Shown here one piece after another: positions 54,501 through 62,854 of a stretch of DNA of 64,000 nt. Under the pieces are notes generated by a model. That model ran no database searches. It saw only the letters and a list, made by a program, of their open reading frames with translations, and was not told the DNA's origin. Each line of letters opens with the position of its first letter. Position 1 is the first letter of the stretch. Source of the DNA: Allochromatium palmeri (lineage in GTDB: Bacteria > Pseudomonadota > Gammaproteobacteria > Chromatiales > Chromatiaceae); assembly GCF_009720725.1 (NCBI RefSeq), contig NZ_WNKT01000001.1, positions 186,001 to 250,000 on the forward strand, written 5' to 3'. The position numbers were made by a program, and so were the translations under genes.

Positions 54501-54945
54501 TGAGATCGACCAGAAAATAGACCGTCTCGCGCCGGGCGCGATCGACGCTTGCCAGCCACTCGCGCAACAGCGGACCGTCTTCGCTGAGCTCCAGATAGGG
54601 CGCGAGTTCCTTGCGCAGTTCGGGCGCATATTCAAACGGATAGTGATAGGCGGATTCTTCGAGGAAGAAATCGAAGGGGTTGATGGTGATCATCTCGGCG
54701 ATCACATCGACCTCGATCGACAGCCGGCGCGTCTTCTCCGGAAAGACCAAACGGGCCAGATAGTTGCCGAAGGCGTCCTGCTGCCAGTTGATGAAGTGTT
54801 CCTCGGGTTCGATCTTGAGCGAATAGCTGCGAATCGGGGTGCGACAATGCAGGGCCGGGCGCAGACGCACCACATGGGGCCCGAGGCTGACGGAGCGATC
54901 GAAGTGGTATTCGGTCTTGTGGTTCAGGGCGACCAGGATGGACAT
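51550..54945 (-). CDS. Large transglutaminase-like protein with DUF2126 domain
   Basis: A 1131-residue protein. The N-terminal 290 residues are a bacterial transglutaminase-like protease fold with catalytic Cys in LGSCRDTGWLL (about 172-182), His in DLHAWAEVYVPG (about 227-238) and Asp in WIGLDPTSG. The rest is the DUF2126 domain, with DVRLTMGGEPTFVSIDDMD at about 325 and HTGTGGGNHVTLGGPTPAD at about 735. No signal peptide is seen, so it is probably cytoplasmic. In related genomes it sits with an alpha-E (DUF403) and circularly permuted ATP-grasp protein in a peptide-ligase-like cluster; those partners are missing here. Confidence 0.9.
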   Translation of the reverse strand: MSILVALNHKTEYHFDRSVSLGPHVVRLRPALHCRTPIRSYSLKIEPEEHFINWQQDAFGNYLARLVFPEKTRRLSIEVDVIAEMITINPFDFFLEESAYHYPFEYAPELRKELAPYLELSEDGPLLREWLASVDRARRETVYFLVDLNQKLQQDIGYVIRMEPGVQRCEETLEKRLGSCRDTGWLLVQILRHLGLAARFVSGYLVQLTADVKALDGPSGPEKDFTDLHAWAEVYVPGAGWIGLDPTSGLFAGEGHIPLACSPAPRGAAPIEGATDACEVEFYFHNQIERIHEDPRVTKPYTEEQWAAIEALGHQVDAELRTNDVRLTMGGEPTFVSIDDMDGAEWNIDALGPTKKGLAEELLCRLKARFAPGGLLHLGQGKWYPGEQLPRWALSCFWRKDGEPVWRDPALFGHEDSDYGHGPAEAERFIQVLARHLDVDPKHAAPAHEDAWYYLWREARLPVNVDPLDNKLKDPNERQRIARLFDQGLDRVAGYVLPLRWWGLGIEGGWKSGRWAFRDGRMFLIPGDSPMGLRLPLDALPHVAERDREPLLERSSFDPVAPLRSPYDEIARRYSRPGEPAQAPQTIREQGLQPRDLAARYGRLTPVDGSHPDVRPQAAPGDDPHPDLIRTALCIEPRAGRLYCFMPPLTHLEHWLDLVLCIEDTAAELGLPIILEGYEPPRDPRLQKLAVTPDPGVIEVNIHPAESWDQLVADTHILYEEARLTRLGTEKFMLDGRHTGTGGGNHVTLGGPTPADSPLLRKPDLVQSLITYWQHHPSLSYLFSGLFIGPTSQAPRVDEARDDRLYELDIAFQQLPPGEVPQPWIVDRVLRNLLTDVTGNTHRTEFCIDKLYSPDSAAGRQGLLEFRGFEMPPHHRMSLAQLLLLRTLVARFWKDPYRRSPIRWGTELHDRFLLPHFVRQDFDDVICDLRRAGYPIELEWFEPFFEFRFPHYGDLITENGIDMELRAAIEPWHVLGEEVTAQGTSRFVDSAVERMQVKVSGMVGDRHVLVCNGRRVPLRPTGRRAEFVAGIRFKAWSPPSGLHPTIPAHNPLVFEIVDLWNRRSLGGCTYHVAHPGGRSESSFPVNSYEAESRRIARFRLMGHTPGEIDPPPEEPAGEHPYTLDLRYRPSC

Positions 54946-55064
54946 TGGAACTCTTCCCGTGAGGCGTGGCGTTGGACATTAAGATCCCACAAAAGACCCT
55001 GTCTGTCTTGTCGGTCCGCGCTCGGCGTGGCGCCCGAACATCGTGCCACGCGGCGATGTAAGGA

Positions 55065-58000
55065 TCAGCGGTATGCGTGCTTCGCGGTTTGGTGGTCGCT
55101 CAGCAGGGATGTGAAATCCTCGGCCGGCTGCGGACGTCCGAACAGATAGCCTTGACCCGCCATACAGCCCTGACGGATCAGGAAATCGCACTGCTCAGAC
55201 GTCTCGACGCCTTCGGCGATGACGTTGAGCCTGAGATTGCGGGCCATGGCAATGATGGTGGCGGCGATTTCCATGTCGCTCGAATCCGCCGGGATGTCGC
55301 GCACGAAGTCGCGGTCGATCTTGAGTTCGTCGATCGGCAGCCGCTTGAGATAGGCCAGCGAGGAGTAGCCGGTGCCGAAGTCGTCGATGGACAGCCGCAC
55401 ACCGAGCCGCTTGAGTCCGCGCAGCAGGTCCAGTGCGCGTTCGCCCTGGCCCATGATCATGCTCTCGGTCAGCTCCAGCTTGAGCCGCGCCGGTGGCAGA
55501 CCGGTCTCTTCCAGCACGCGGGTGACGCGCTCGACCAGATCCGGGGCGCGCAGTTGTCGGCCCGAGAGGTTGACGGCGACGGTCAGATCCGCCAGCCCGC
55601 CGGCACGCCAGGACTGACCCTGAGCGCACGCCTGGCGCAGAACCCATTCGCCCAGCGGCACGATGAGTCCGGTCTCCTCAGCCAGCGGAATGAAACGGTC
55701 GGGCGCCACCAGCCCCTCGGTGGCGGAGTTCCAGCGCACCAGGGCCTCGCAGCCGATGAGCTGCCCATCGCGCATATCGACCTGGGCCTGGTAGTGCAGC
55801 ACGAACTCCTCGCTGGCGAGCGCCCGGTGCAGACGTGCTTCCAGTCCCAGACGTTCCTGGGCGGTCTCGGTGAGGTTCGGGGTGTAGAAGCGATAGGTGT
55901 TGCGTCCTTCTTCCTTGGCCTGGTACATGGCGACATCGGCATGCTGGATGAGATCCGTCACCGTGCGTCCATCGTCCGGATAGAGGCTGATGCCGATGCT
56001 GGCACCGACATAGAGTTCATGTCCGCTGGGCAGATAGAAGGGGTCTTGCAACAGGTCCAGCAGCGTTTGGGCGACACCGGCCGCGTCTTCTGGACGCTGG
56101 AGATTCTCCAGCAGCACCAGGAATTCGTCGCCGCCGAGCCGGGCGAGCGTATCGTCTTCGCGCACCCGTTGGCTCAGGCGTTGTGCAAGCGACTCCAGCA
56201 GGGTGTCACCGGCTGGATGACCCAGGCTGTCGTTGATGTTCTTGAAGCGATCCAGGTCGACGAAGAGCACGGCCACCCGGCCGCCACGCCGGTCGGCATG
56301 TTCCAGGGCATGTTGCAGACGCGACTGCACCAGACGCCGGTTGGGCAGGTTGGTCAGGGGATCGTAGTGGACCAGGTGTTCGAGCCGCGCCTCGGACTGC
56401 TTGAGCTGGCTGATGTCGGTCATGACGCCGACATAGTGGCTGGGCCGGCCCTGGCTGTCGGCGACCGTGTTGATGGTCAGAATCTGCGGATAGAGTTCGC
56501 CGCTCTTGCGTCGGTTCCAGATCTCGCCCTGCCATTGCCCGGTCGTCTTGAGGCTGGCCCACATCGACTGGTAGAAAGACTGATCCTGGCGGTTCGAGCG
56601 CAGGAGACGGGGATTGCGACCCAGCACCTCGGGTTCGCTATAGCCGCTGATCTCGGTGAAGGCGCGATTGACGTTGAGGATCTGTCCATTGAGGTCCGTG
56701 ATAATGACGCCCTCGCGCGTGCTTTCGAACACGGTCGCGGCCTGACGCAAGCGGGTGTCGGCCCGTACTCGCGTGACCGCCAGGCCGGCGATGCAGGCGC
56801 ATTCCTCGATGAGTTCGCGCTCGATCGGCGTCGGGGCGCGCGACTCGGCATAGTGGACACGCAAACAGCCGATCGTCTGCCCGGCGCCGTCCTTGAAGGG
56901 CGCGACCCAGTCGGCGGGTCGCGCGGGCGGCGGCTTGGCGGCGGACAGGGGCTGTCCGTCGAGTCCGATCTGAATGCAAACCTGCATATCCGGTTCCAGA
57001 CGCTCCAGACGCATGGCGATCTCACCGAGGATCTCGGTGAGCGATTGCGTATCGATCAGGGCATCGAGCACCGCCAGACGTATCTCGCGCATCTGCTCGG
57101 CGATCTTGGTCAGGGTGACATCGTGCCAGGCGCCCGTGGTCTCATGGGTGGCGCCGCCGTCGGTTTCCAGGACCGTGACCTCGTCCTGGATCCAGCGGAC
57201 CCGGCCCTGAGCATCGATGAGGCGATAGGCGCAGACCCTCTCGCCGCCCTGGTTTAGCTCGCTCAACCAGCGCAAGGCCGTCTCCCGATCCTCCGGATGC
57301 AGGCGCGAGGCCCACCAGCCGGGCTGGAGCGCCAGCGTCGGGCTGTAGCCGAGTAGGCGTGTACTGTTCTCGCTGACCCAGGTCAGTGGCCACGCGTCCG
57401 GACTGAGACGGCGGCTGTAGAGAATCACCGGACTGGTGGCGAGCGCCAGTTCCAGCCGTTCGGAGGTGGCGCGCAGATTGGCGCGCTCGCGCCCCAGCTC
57501 GGCCAGGCTCCAGGCTTTTTCCAATGTCGCCGGGAGTTGATGCAGATAGCCCGAATGCTTGGAGAGAGAGTCGTTGGCGCCCAGATGGATGGCGCGTGCG
57601 GCCACCTCTTCGTTGCCCTGACCCGAGACCATGATGATCGGGATGTCCAGTCCACGCTCAGCGCGCAGGATCTTGATCGTTTCCAGGGCATCGAGTCCCG
57701 GTAGACGATAGTCCAGCAGCAGCAGATCGAATTCGGCGAGGGCGTGCGGATCGGCCGGCAGGTGCTCCAGGATCTGGCTGGCATCCTGGACCATCGTCAG
57801 CCGGATGTGGGGGGCATAACGCGCCAGATGACGGCGGGTCAGATCGATGTCAGCAGGGTTGTGCTCGGCATAGAGTACGCGCAACGGGCGCGCCTGACGG
57901 GTCTGGGCCAGACGGAAGCGGCGCCAGGCATCACGCAGGGTGGCCGGCAGGCGTTCGAGTGTGCGCTCGCCCTTGCTCAGATAGTCGTCAGCGCCAGCCT

Positions 58001-58283
58001 GGAGCGCAGCAATAGCCGCGTCCTGATCGCCCGAGCCGGTGAGCACCACGACCGCCAGCGGCAGACGTCGCTCGCGGATCCAGGCCAGCGCGTCCAGTCC
58101 CGAACCATCCGGCAGACGCAGATCCAGCAGCGCCAGATCATAGCGTCCCGGCGTCCCCAGATGCTCCAGCGCTTCCGATAGCCTGGACGCCTGTTCCAGC
58201 TCGATGTCGGGCGCACGCCGCGCCAGCCGGCGCCGGGTCAGATCGGCATCGACCGGATTGTCTTCGACGTGCAGGACGCGCAT
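55065..58283 (-). CDS. Two-receiver PAS-GAF-PAS-GGDEF-EAL cyclic-di-GMP protein
   Basis: A 1072-residue signalling protein. Receiver 1 is at about 1-120 with acidic pocket, LLDLRLPDGSG and SK intact; receiver 2 at about 135-260 keeps LLLLDYRLPG but has EH where an acidic pair is usual. A PAS domain (about 275-395), a GAF-like region (about 410-520), a second PAS (about 525-645), GGDEF (about 650-810, LARLGGDEF with an upstream REDD inhibitory site) and EAL (about 820-1065, EALVRW, ELTESMI, DDFGTGYSS, EGVET) follow. Both enzyme motifs look intact. The ATG at 58283 has GAGG seven bases upstream and begins at the receiver; a longer frame starts at 58358. It follows the CHASE kinase by 138 bases. 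Confidence 0.93.
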   Translation of the reverse strand: MRVLHVEDNPVDADLTRRRLARRAPDIELEQASRLSEALEHLGTPGRYDLALLDLRLPDGSGLDALAWIRERRLPLAVVVLTGSGDQDAAIAALQAGADDYLSKGERTLERLPATLRDAWRRFRLAQTRQARPLRVLYAEHNPADIDLTRRHLARYAPHIRLTMVQDASQILEHLPADPHALAEFDLLLLDYRLPGLDALETIKILRAERGLDIPIIMVSGQGNEEVAARAIHLGANDSLSKHSGYLHQLPATLEKAWSLAELGRERANLRATSERLELALATSPVILYSRRLSPDAWPLTWVSENSTRLLGYSPTLALQPGWWASRLHPEDRETALRWLSELNQGGERVCAYRLIDAQGRVRWIQDEVTVLETDGGATHETTGAWHDVTLTKIAEQMREIRLAVLDALIDTQSLTEILGEIAMRLERLEPDMQVCIQIGLDGQPLSAAKPPPARPADWVAPFKDGAGQTIGCLRVHYAESRAPTPIERELIEECACIAGLAVTRVRADTRLRQAATVFESTREGVIITDLNGQILNVNRAFTEISGYSEPEVLGRNPRLLRSNRQDQSFYQSMWASLKTTGQWQGEIWNRRKSGELYPQILTINTVADSQGRPSHYVGVMTDISQLKQSEARLEHLVHYDPLTNLPNRRLVQSRLQHALEHADRRGGRVAVLFVDLDRFKNINDSLGHPAGDTLLESLAQRLSQRVREDDTLARLGGDEFLVLLENLQRPEDAAGVAQTLLDLLQDPFYLPSGHELYVGASIGISLYPDDGRTVTDLIQHADVAMYQAKEEGRNTYRFYTPNLTETAQERLGLEARLHRALASEEFVLHYQAQVDMRDGQLIGCEALVRWNSATEGLVAPDRFIPLAEETGLIVPLGEWVLRQACAQGQSWRAGGLADLTVAVNLSGRQLRAPDLVERVTRVLEETGLPPARLKLELTESMIMGQGERALDLLRGLKRLGVRLSIDDFGTGYSSLAYLKRLPIDELKIDRDFVRDIPADSSDMEIAATIIAMARNLRLNVIAEGVETSEQCDFLIRQGCMAGQGYLFGRPQPAEDFTSLLSDHQTAKHAYR

Positions 58284-58421
58284 GCGACTACCTCGCTGGA
58301 TGCTTGAGCCAGTCGCGGCATGGTGCGACCCGGACGGCTGTCTCGGTGAATCGGTCATGGCTCACATGCTAAACGATAGCGGAATTGATGTTCGGGCGGT
58401 AGCGTTTCCCGAGCGCCATTG

Positions 58422-60017
58422 TCAGGCATGGGGGAACTCCAGATGGAAGGTCGCCCCCTGGCCGGGCGAGCTCTCGGCCTGGACCTGTCCGCCCATGCGC
58501 TGCATGGCCTTGCGCACCATTGCCAGTCCGACACCTGTGCCGGGAAACTCCTCGGTACGATGCAGGCGCTGGAAGATCTCGAAGAGACGGTCGTGGAAGC
58601 GCATGTCGAAGCCGATTCCCTGATCGCGGACACTGAGCCGGACGCGCTCACCGAGCGCCTCGGCACGGATGCTGATGACCGGCGGCTCACCTGGACGGTG
58701 GAACTTGAGCGCATTGTCGAGCAGGTTGCGCAACACCAGTGCCAGTCCATCCGGATCGGCACGCACCCAGAGTCCTCCGGGATCCAGTTCCAGGCGCGCG
58801 CCGCTGGCCTGAATCTGGTCCTGATGTTCGGTGATCAAACGCGCCAGCACCGGCTCCAGCTCGATTCGCACACCCTGCAATTCGCGCCGCTCCATGCGCG
58901 AGTAGGCGAGCAGATCCTCGATCAGGCGTCCCATCTGATCGACACCCTGACGCACGTTGCGCAGAAAGAGCCGCCCCTCGTCGTCGAGCTGGCTCTGGTA
59001 GTCTTCGAGCAGCAAGCGGCTGTAGCCCTCGATGCCGCGCAGCGGTGCCTTGAGGTCGTGCGAGACCGAATAGGTGAAGGTCTCCAGCTCCGTGTTGATA
59101 GCATCCAGCTCAGCGGTGCGCGCCGCCACGCGCGCTTCCAGTACCTCGTTGCCATGCACCAGCAGATAGGTCATGGTCGCCCCCGTCAGGGCGAGCAGCA
59201 GACCCAGCAGATAGATGGGCAGGTGTGTATGGAGCGTGTGGCCCCAGTCCGGTCGGGGAATGGCGGACAACCGCCAGGTGCCGCCGGGGATCTCGATGGC
59301 GATCGAGACCGGATCGCGATCCAGGACCGATGGATCGCCGAAGAAAACGTCACCCCAGGCATCCGTGCACTCAGAGCGCTGAAGCGCGAGACGGAGCCGT
59401 GGGATGGCGTCCTGCAGACCGGCTTGACGATAGAGTTGGTCCATTTCGATCACGGCCGTGACCAGACCCCAGGGGCGTTTGGGCGCGCTGGGTGGCTCAG
59501 GCGTGACAAAGACCGGATCGCGCAGCAGAAATCCCATGCCGCCCTGTACCAGGGGCAGGGGGCCAGCTAACACGGAGTGGCCGGTGTTCAGGGCACGCTG
59601 CGCCTCCGGGCCTTGAATTGGGTGGCGACGGTAATCCAGTCCGATGACAGATTCGTTGCCGGGAAGCGGATAGACCAGCGACACCACCAGATTCGGCGCG
59701 CCGACGATATTACGCAAGGAGTGGCGCTCGTCGACCAGTCCTTGAGCGATGCGCGCGAACTCGGCTTGATCGATGTCCGGATGCGCTGAGATCACAGCCG
59801 TCAGCCCATGCACCAGCAGCCGATGGGCGTTGACGACGCCTTCGAGGCGCGCGCGCAGTGTCGCCAGCTCGATGAGCACGCCCAGCCGCTCCTGTTCCAG
59901 ATCGCGCTCACGGGCGAGTCGTTCGATGACCAGTGCTGTGGCCAAGACCAGTGACAGGACCAACAGGGCCAATAACCAGGGACGCTTGGAGGTGGTGAAT
60001 CGGCTCGAACGCACCAT
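58422..60017 (-). CDS. CHASE-type membrane sensor histidine kinase
   Basis: A 531-residue kinase with two membrane helices (about 13-31 and 262-285) enclosing a periplasmic CHASE-like sensor domain (about 75-230, with YPLPGNESVIGLDYR). HisKA carries the phospho-accepting His in YSVSHDLKAPLRG (about 312-324), and HATPase_c has NLLDNALKFH, VRDQGIGFD and GTGVGLAMVRKAM. There is no receiver, so the phosphate should pass to a separate protein; the first receiver of the next gene is the obvious candidate. Confidence 0.92.
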   Translation of the reverse strand: MVRSSRFTTSKRPWLLALLVLSLVLATALVIERLARERDLEQERLGVLIELATLRARLEGVVNAHRLLVHGLTAVISAHPDIDQAEFARIAQGLVDERHSLRNIVGAPNLVVSLVYPLPGNESVIGLDYRRHPIQGPEAQRALNTGHSVLAGPLPLVQGGMGFLLRDPVFVTPEPPSAPKRPWGLVTAVIEMDQLYRQAGLQDAIPRLRLALQRSECTDAWGDVFFGDPSVLDRDPVSIAIEIPGGTWRLSAIPRPDWGHTLHTHLPIYLLGLLLALTGATMTYLLVHGNEVLEARVAARTAELDAINTELETFTYSVSHDLKAPLRGIEGYSRLLLEDYQSQLDDEGRLFLRNVRQGVDQMGRLIEDLLAYSRMERRELQGVRIELEPVLARLITEHQDQIQASGARLELDPGGLWVRADPDGLALVLRNLLDNALKFHRPGEPPVISIRAEALGERVRLSVRDQGIGFDMRFHDRLFEIFQRLHRTEEFPGTGVGLAMVRKAMQRMGGQVQAESSPGQGATFHLEFPHA

Positions 60018-60114
60018 GACAGATCGGGTTTGGAATCCTCGCGATTATCGTTGATCGTTGTGATTAAACCTGAAATCCGTCTCCAGTCTCCAGTCCTGAG
60101 TGATGTCGCACCTA

Positions 60115-60140
60115 CAAAAAAGGCGCCCGAAGGCGCCCTT
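60115..60140 (-). terminator. Intrinsic terminator of the pgk-pyk-fba cluster
   Basis: On the minus strand the sequence AAGGGCGCCTTCGGGCGCC is followed by six T. GGCGCC pairs with GGCGCC around a TTCG tetraloop, extended by flanking A-T pairs. It lies 34 bases past the aldolase stop and insulates the kinase gene downstream. Confidence 0.9.
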
Positions 60141-60173
60141 GCTGAACAAGGCAGCCTGGAGGCCGCCGAGCAC

Positions 60174-61238
60174 TCAGTTGACCTTGGGTTCGAGCTCGCC
60201 CTTGGCGTAGCGCGTGGTCATGTCTTCCAGCGAGATCACCTTGATCTTGCTCGCGTTGCCGGCAGTGCCGAAGGCTTCATAGCGCGCCTTGCAGATGTCC
60301 TTCATGGCCTTGGTGGCGGCGATGAAGTATTTGCGTGGATCGAATTCCTTGGGATTGTCGGCCAGGAATTTGCGAATGGCTCCCGTGGAGGACATCCGCA
60401 GGTCGGTATCGATGTTGACCTTGCGCACGCCGTGCTTGATGCCCTCGACGATTTCCTCGACCGGCACGCCATAGGTCTCGCCCATGTTGCCGCCGTACTC
60501 GTTGATGATCTTGAGCCATTCCTGCGGCACCGAAGAGGAGCCGTGCATGACCAGATGCACGGTCGGGATGCGGGTGTGGATCTCCTTGATGCGCTCGATG
60601 GCCAGGATGTCGCCTGTGGGCGGACGGGTGAACTTGTAGGCGCCGTGCGAGGTGCCGATGGCGATGGCGAGCGCGTCTACACCGGTCTTCTTGACGAAGT
60701 CAGCCGCTTCGTTGGGATCGGTCAGGAGCTGGCTGTGATCGAGCGTGCCCTCGGCGCCGATGCCGTCTTCCTCGCCGGCCTGTCCGGTTTCGAGCGAGCC
60801 CAGACAGCCCAGTTCGCCTTCGACCGAGACGCCGCAGGCATGCGACATCTCGACCGTGCGGCGGGTGACATCGACGTTGTACTCATAGGTGGCCGGGGTC
60901 TTGCCGTCCTCACCCAGCGAACCGTCCATCATCACCGAGCTGAAGCCAAGCTGGATCGAGCGCTGGCAGATCGCCGGCGAGGTGCCGTGGTCCTGGTGCA
61001 TGCAGACCGGGATGTGCGGCCATTCTTCGATGGCGGCCAGGATCAGGTGACGCAGGAAGGGCGCGCCGGCGTACTTGCGCGCACCGGCGGACGCCTGGAC
61101 GATGACCGGGGAATCGGTCTCATCGGCCGCTTCCATGATGGCGCGCATCTGCTCCAGGTTGTTGACGTTGAAGGCCGGTACGCCGTAGCCGTGTTCGGCG
61201 GCGTGATCCAGCATCTGACGCATTGAGATCAGGGCCAT
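60174..61238 (-). CDS. fba: Class II (zinc) fructose-1,6-bisphosphate aldolase, Calvin-cycle type
   Basis: A 354-residue metal-dependent aldolase that interconverts fructose-1,6-bisphosphate with triose phosphates and, in autotrophs, also makes sedoheptulose-1,7-bisphosphate. The zinc-ligand CMHQDHG (about 78-84), MMDGSLGED (about 103-111) and [14 protein letters not shown] (about 229-242) are hallmarks of the CbbA subtype. GAGGA lies six bases upstream of the ATG. It is the last gene of a pgk-pyk-fba cluster, shared by glycolysis and the Calvin cycle. Confidence 0.95.
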   Translation of the reverse strand: MALISMRQMLDHAAEHGYGVPAFNVNNLEQMRAIMEAADETDSPVIVQASAGARKYAGAPFLRHLILAAIEEWPHIPVCMHQDHGTSPAICQRSIQLGFSSVMMDGSLGEDGKTPATYEYNVDVTRRTVEMSHACGVSVEGELGCLGSLETGQAGEEDGIGAEGTLDHSQLLTDPNEAADFVKKTGVDALAIAIGTSHGAYKFTRPPTGDILAIERIKEIHTRIPTVHLVMHGSSSVPQEWLKIINEYGGNMGETYGVPVEEIVEGIKHGVRKVNIDTDLRMSSTGAIRKFLADNPKEFDPRKYFIAATKAMKDICKARYEAFGTAGNASKIKVISLEDMTTRYAKGELEPKVN

Positions 61239-61307
61239 GAGTTGTCCTCGTTTTTCGTGGTTGGAGAAGCCGTGAATCGAACAGGATGCCGTCGAGCGTC
61301 CCGTCCA

Positions 61308-62750
61308 TCAATCCTCGTTCAGGAGCCGATGCTCGCCGACACGCATGACCTTCATGATGTTGGTCTGGCCCTCGACACCCGAGCGGTCGCCCTTGGTGAT
61401 GATGACCAGATCGCCATCGCGCACCGTGCCGCGGCGCAGCAGTTCCTCGATCACCTCGCAGTTGACCTCATGGATGTCGGTGCTGCCGACATCGAAGGCC
61501 ACCGGATAGACGCCCCGGAACAGGCGGACCTTACGCTGCGTCGGCTCTGAGCGCGTCATGCCGTAGATGGGGATGCCCGAGCTGATACGCGACATCCATT
61601 TGACCGTCGAGCCGGTCTCGGTCAGCGCAGCGATGGCCTTTACGCCCAGATGGTTGGCGGTGTACATGGCCGCCATGGCGATGCCTTCGTCGACGCGCCC
61701 GAACACCGAGTCGAGCCGGTGACCGGAGCGGGTGACGTTCTTCTCGGCCTCCAGACAGATGCGGTCCAGAGCCTCGATCACCTTGGCCGGGTTCTTGCCG
61801 ATCGAGCTTTCGGCCGAGAGCATCACGGCATCCGTGCCGTCGAGCACGGCGTTGGCCACATCGAAGACCTCGGCGCGGGTCGGGATCGGGTTCTCGATCA
61901 TCGACTGCATCATCTGGGTGGCGGTGATGACGACGCTGTTCAACTCGCGCGCGCGGCTGATGAGACGCTTCTGGACCGCCGGCAGCTCGGCGTCGCCGAT
62001 CTCCACGCCCAGATCGCCGCGCGCGACCATGATGGCGTCGGCGGCATTGATGATATCGTCGATGCCCTTGAGCGACTCGGCACGCTCGATCTTAGCGACG
62101 ATGCCGCCGCGTCCGCCGGCTTCGTAGAACAGCTCGCGCGCCAGGCGCACGTCGTCGCCGTTGCGCACGAAGGAGACGGCCAGATAGTCGGCGTCGATCT
62201 CGGCGGCGAAGCGGATGTCCTCTTTGTCCTTGTCGGTCAGAGCCGGGGCCGAGAGTCCGCCGCCCTTCTTGTTGATGCCCTTGTTGTTGGAGAGCGCGCC
62301 GCCAACGACCACCTGGCATTCGATACGCCCGTCGACCACCGCGTCGACCCAGAGTTCGATCGCGCCATCGTCGAGCAGCAGGGTGTCGCCGTGGCGCACG
62401 TCGTCGGCCAGCTCGACATAGGTCGTGCCCACACGCGTCTGGTCGCCGGCATCGATCGGGCAGGCAGTGTCGATGGCGAAACGGTCGCCCCGGGCCAGTT
62501 GGATCTTGCCGTCGGTGAACTTGCCGATGCGGATCTTAGGGCCTTGCAGGTCCATCAGGACCGAGATCGCCTGACCGGCGGCCAGTGCACGCGCACGGAT
62601 GCGCTCAGCGCGCTCGCGATGGCGATCATGGGTGTCGTGTGAAAGATTGAGTCGGACGACATCGACGCCGGCGGCGAGGATCTCATCCGTGACCGAGACC
62701 GGATCGGTCGCCGGTCCCAGGGTTGCAACGATTTTGGTGCGTCTTGGCAT
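61308..62750 (-). CDS. pyk: Pyruvate kinase
   Basis: A 480-residue glycolytic enzyme making pyruvate and ATP from phosphoenolpyruvate. It begins PRRTKIVATLGPATD, contains the metal/substrate motif VARGDLGVEIG (about 236-246) and ends its catalytic barrel with MMQSMIENPIPTRAEVFDV and GTDAVMLSAES. The ATG at 62750 gives the standard N-terminus; an in-frame ATG ten codons earlier is not conserved. No good ribosome site is visible, and an 11-bp inverted repeat lies upstream between pgk and pyk. Confidence 0.95.
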   Translation of the reverse strand: MPRRTKIVATLGPATDPVSVTDEILAAGVDVVRLNLSHDTHDRHRERAERIRARALAAGQAISVLMDLQGPKIRIGKFTDGKIQLARGDRFAIDTACPIDAGDQTRVGTTYVELADDVRHGDTLLLDDGAIELWVDAVVDGRIECQVVVGGALSNNKGINKKGGGLSAPALTDKDKEDIRFAAEIDADYLAVSFVRNGDDVRLARELFYEAGGRGGIVAKIERAESLKGIDDIINAADAIMVARGDLGVEIGDAELPAVQKRLISRARELNSVVITATQMMQSMIENPIPTRAEVFDVANAVLDGTDAVMLSAESSIGKNPAKVIEALDRICLEAEKNVTRSGHRLDSVFGRVDEGIAMAAMYTANHLGVKAIAALTETGSTVKWMSRISSGIPIYGMTRSEPTQRKVRLFRGVYPVAFDVGSTDIHEVNCEVIEELLRRGTVRDGDLVIITKGDRSGVEGQTNIMKVMRVGEHRLLNED

Positions 62751-62790
62751 GGTTGTAGTTAAGTCTTGAGCGTCCAGCATTCAGGGTTCA

Positions 62791-62833
62791 GCGTTCGGTC
62801 GTCAGCCAGATTCACGGGTGAGCGACCGAACGC
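62791..62833. repeat. Long inverted repeat between pgk and pyk
   Basis: GCGTTCGGTCG (62791-62801) and CGACCGAACGC (62823-62833) form a perfect 11-bp stem with a 21-base loop in the intergenic space. There is no T-tract on the transcribed (minus) side. It could be an RNA processing or stability element that sets different levels of pgk and pyk. Confidence 0.6.
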
Positions 62834-62854
62834 CCATGGCGCCGCGATGCTGGA

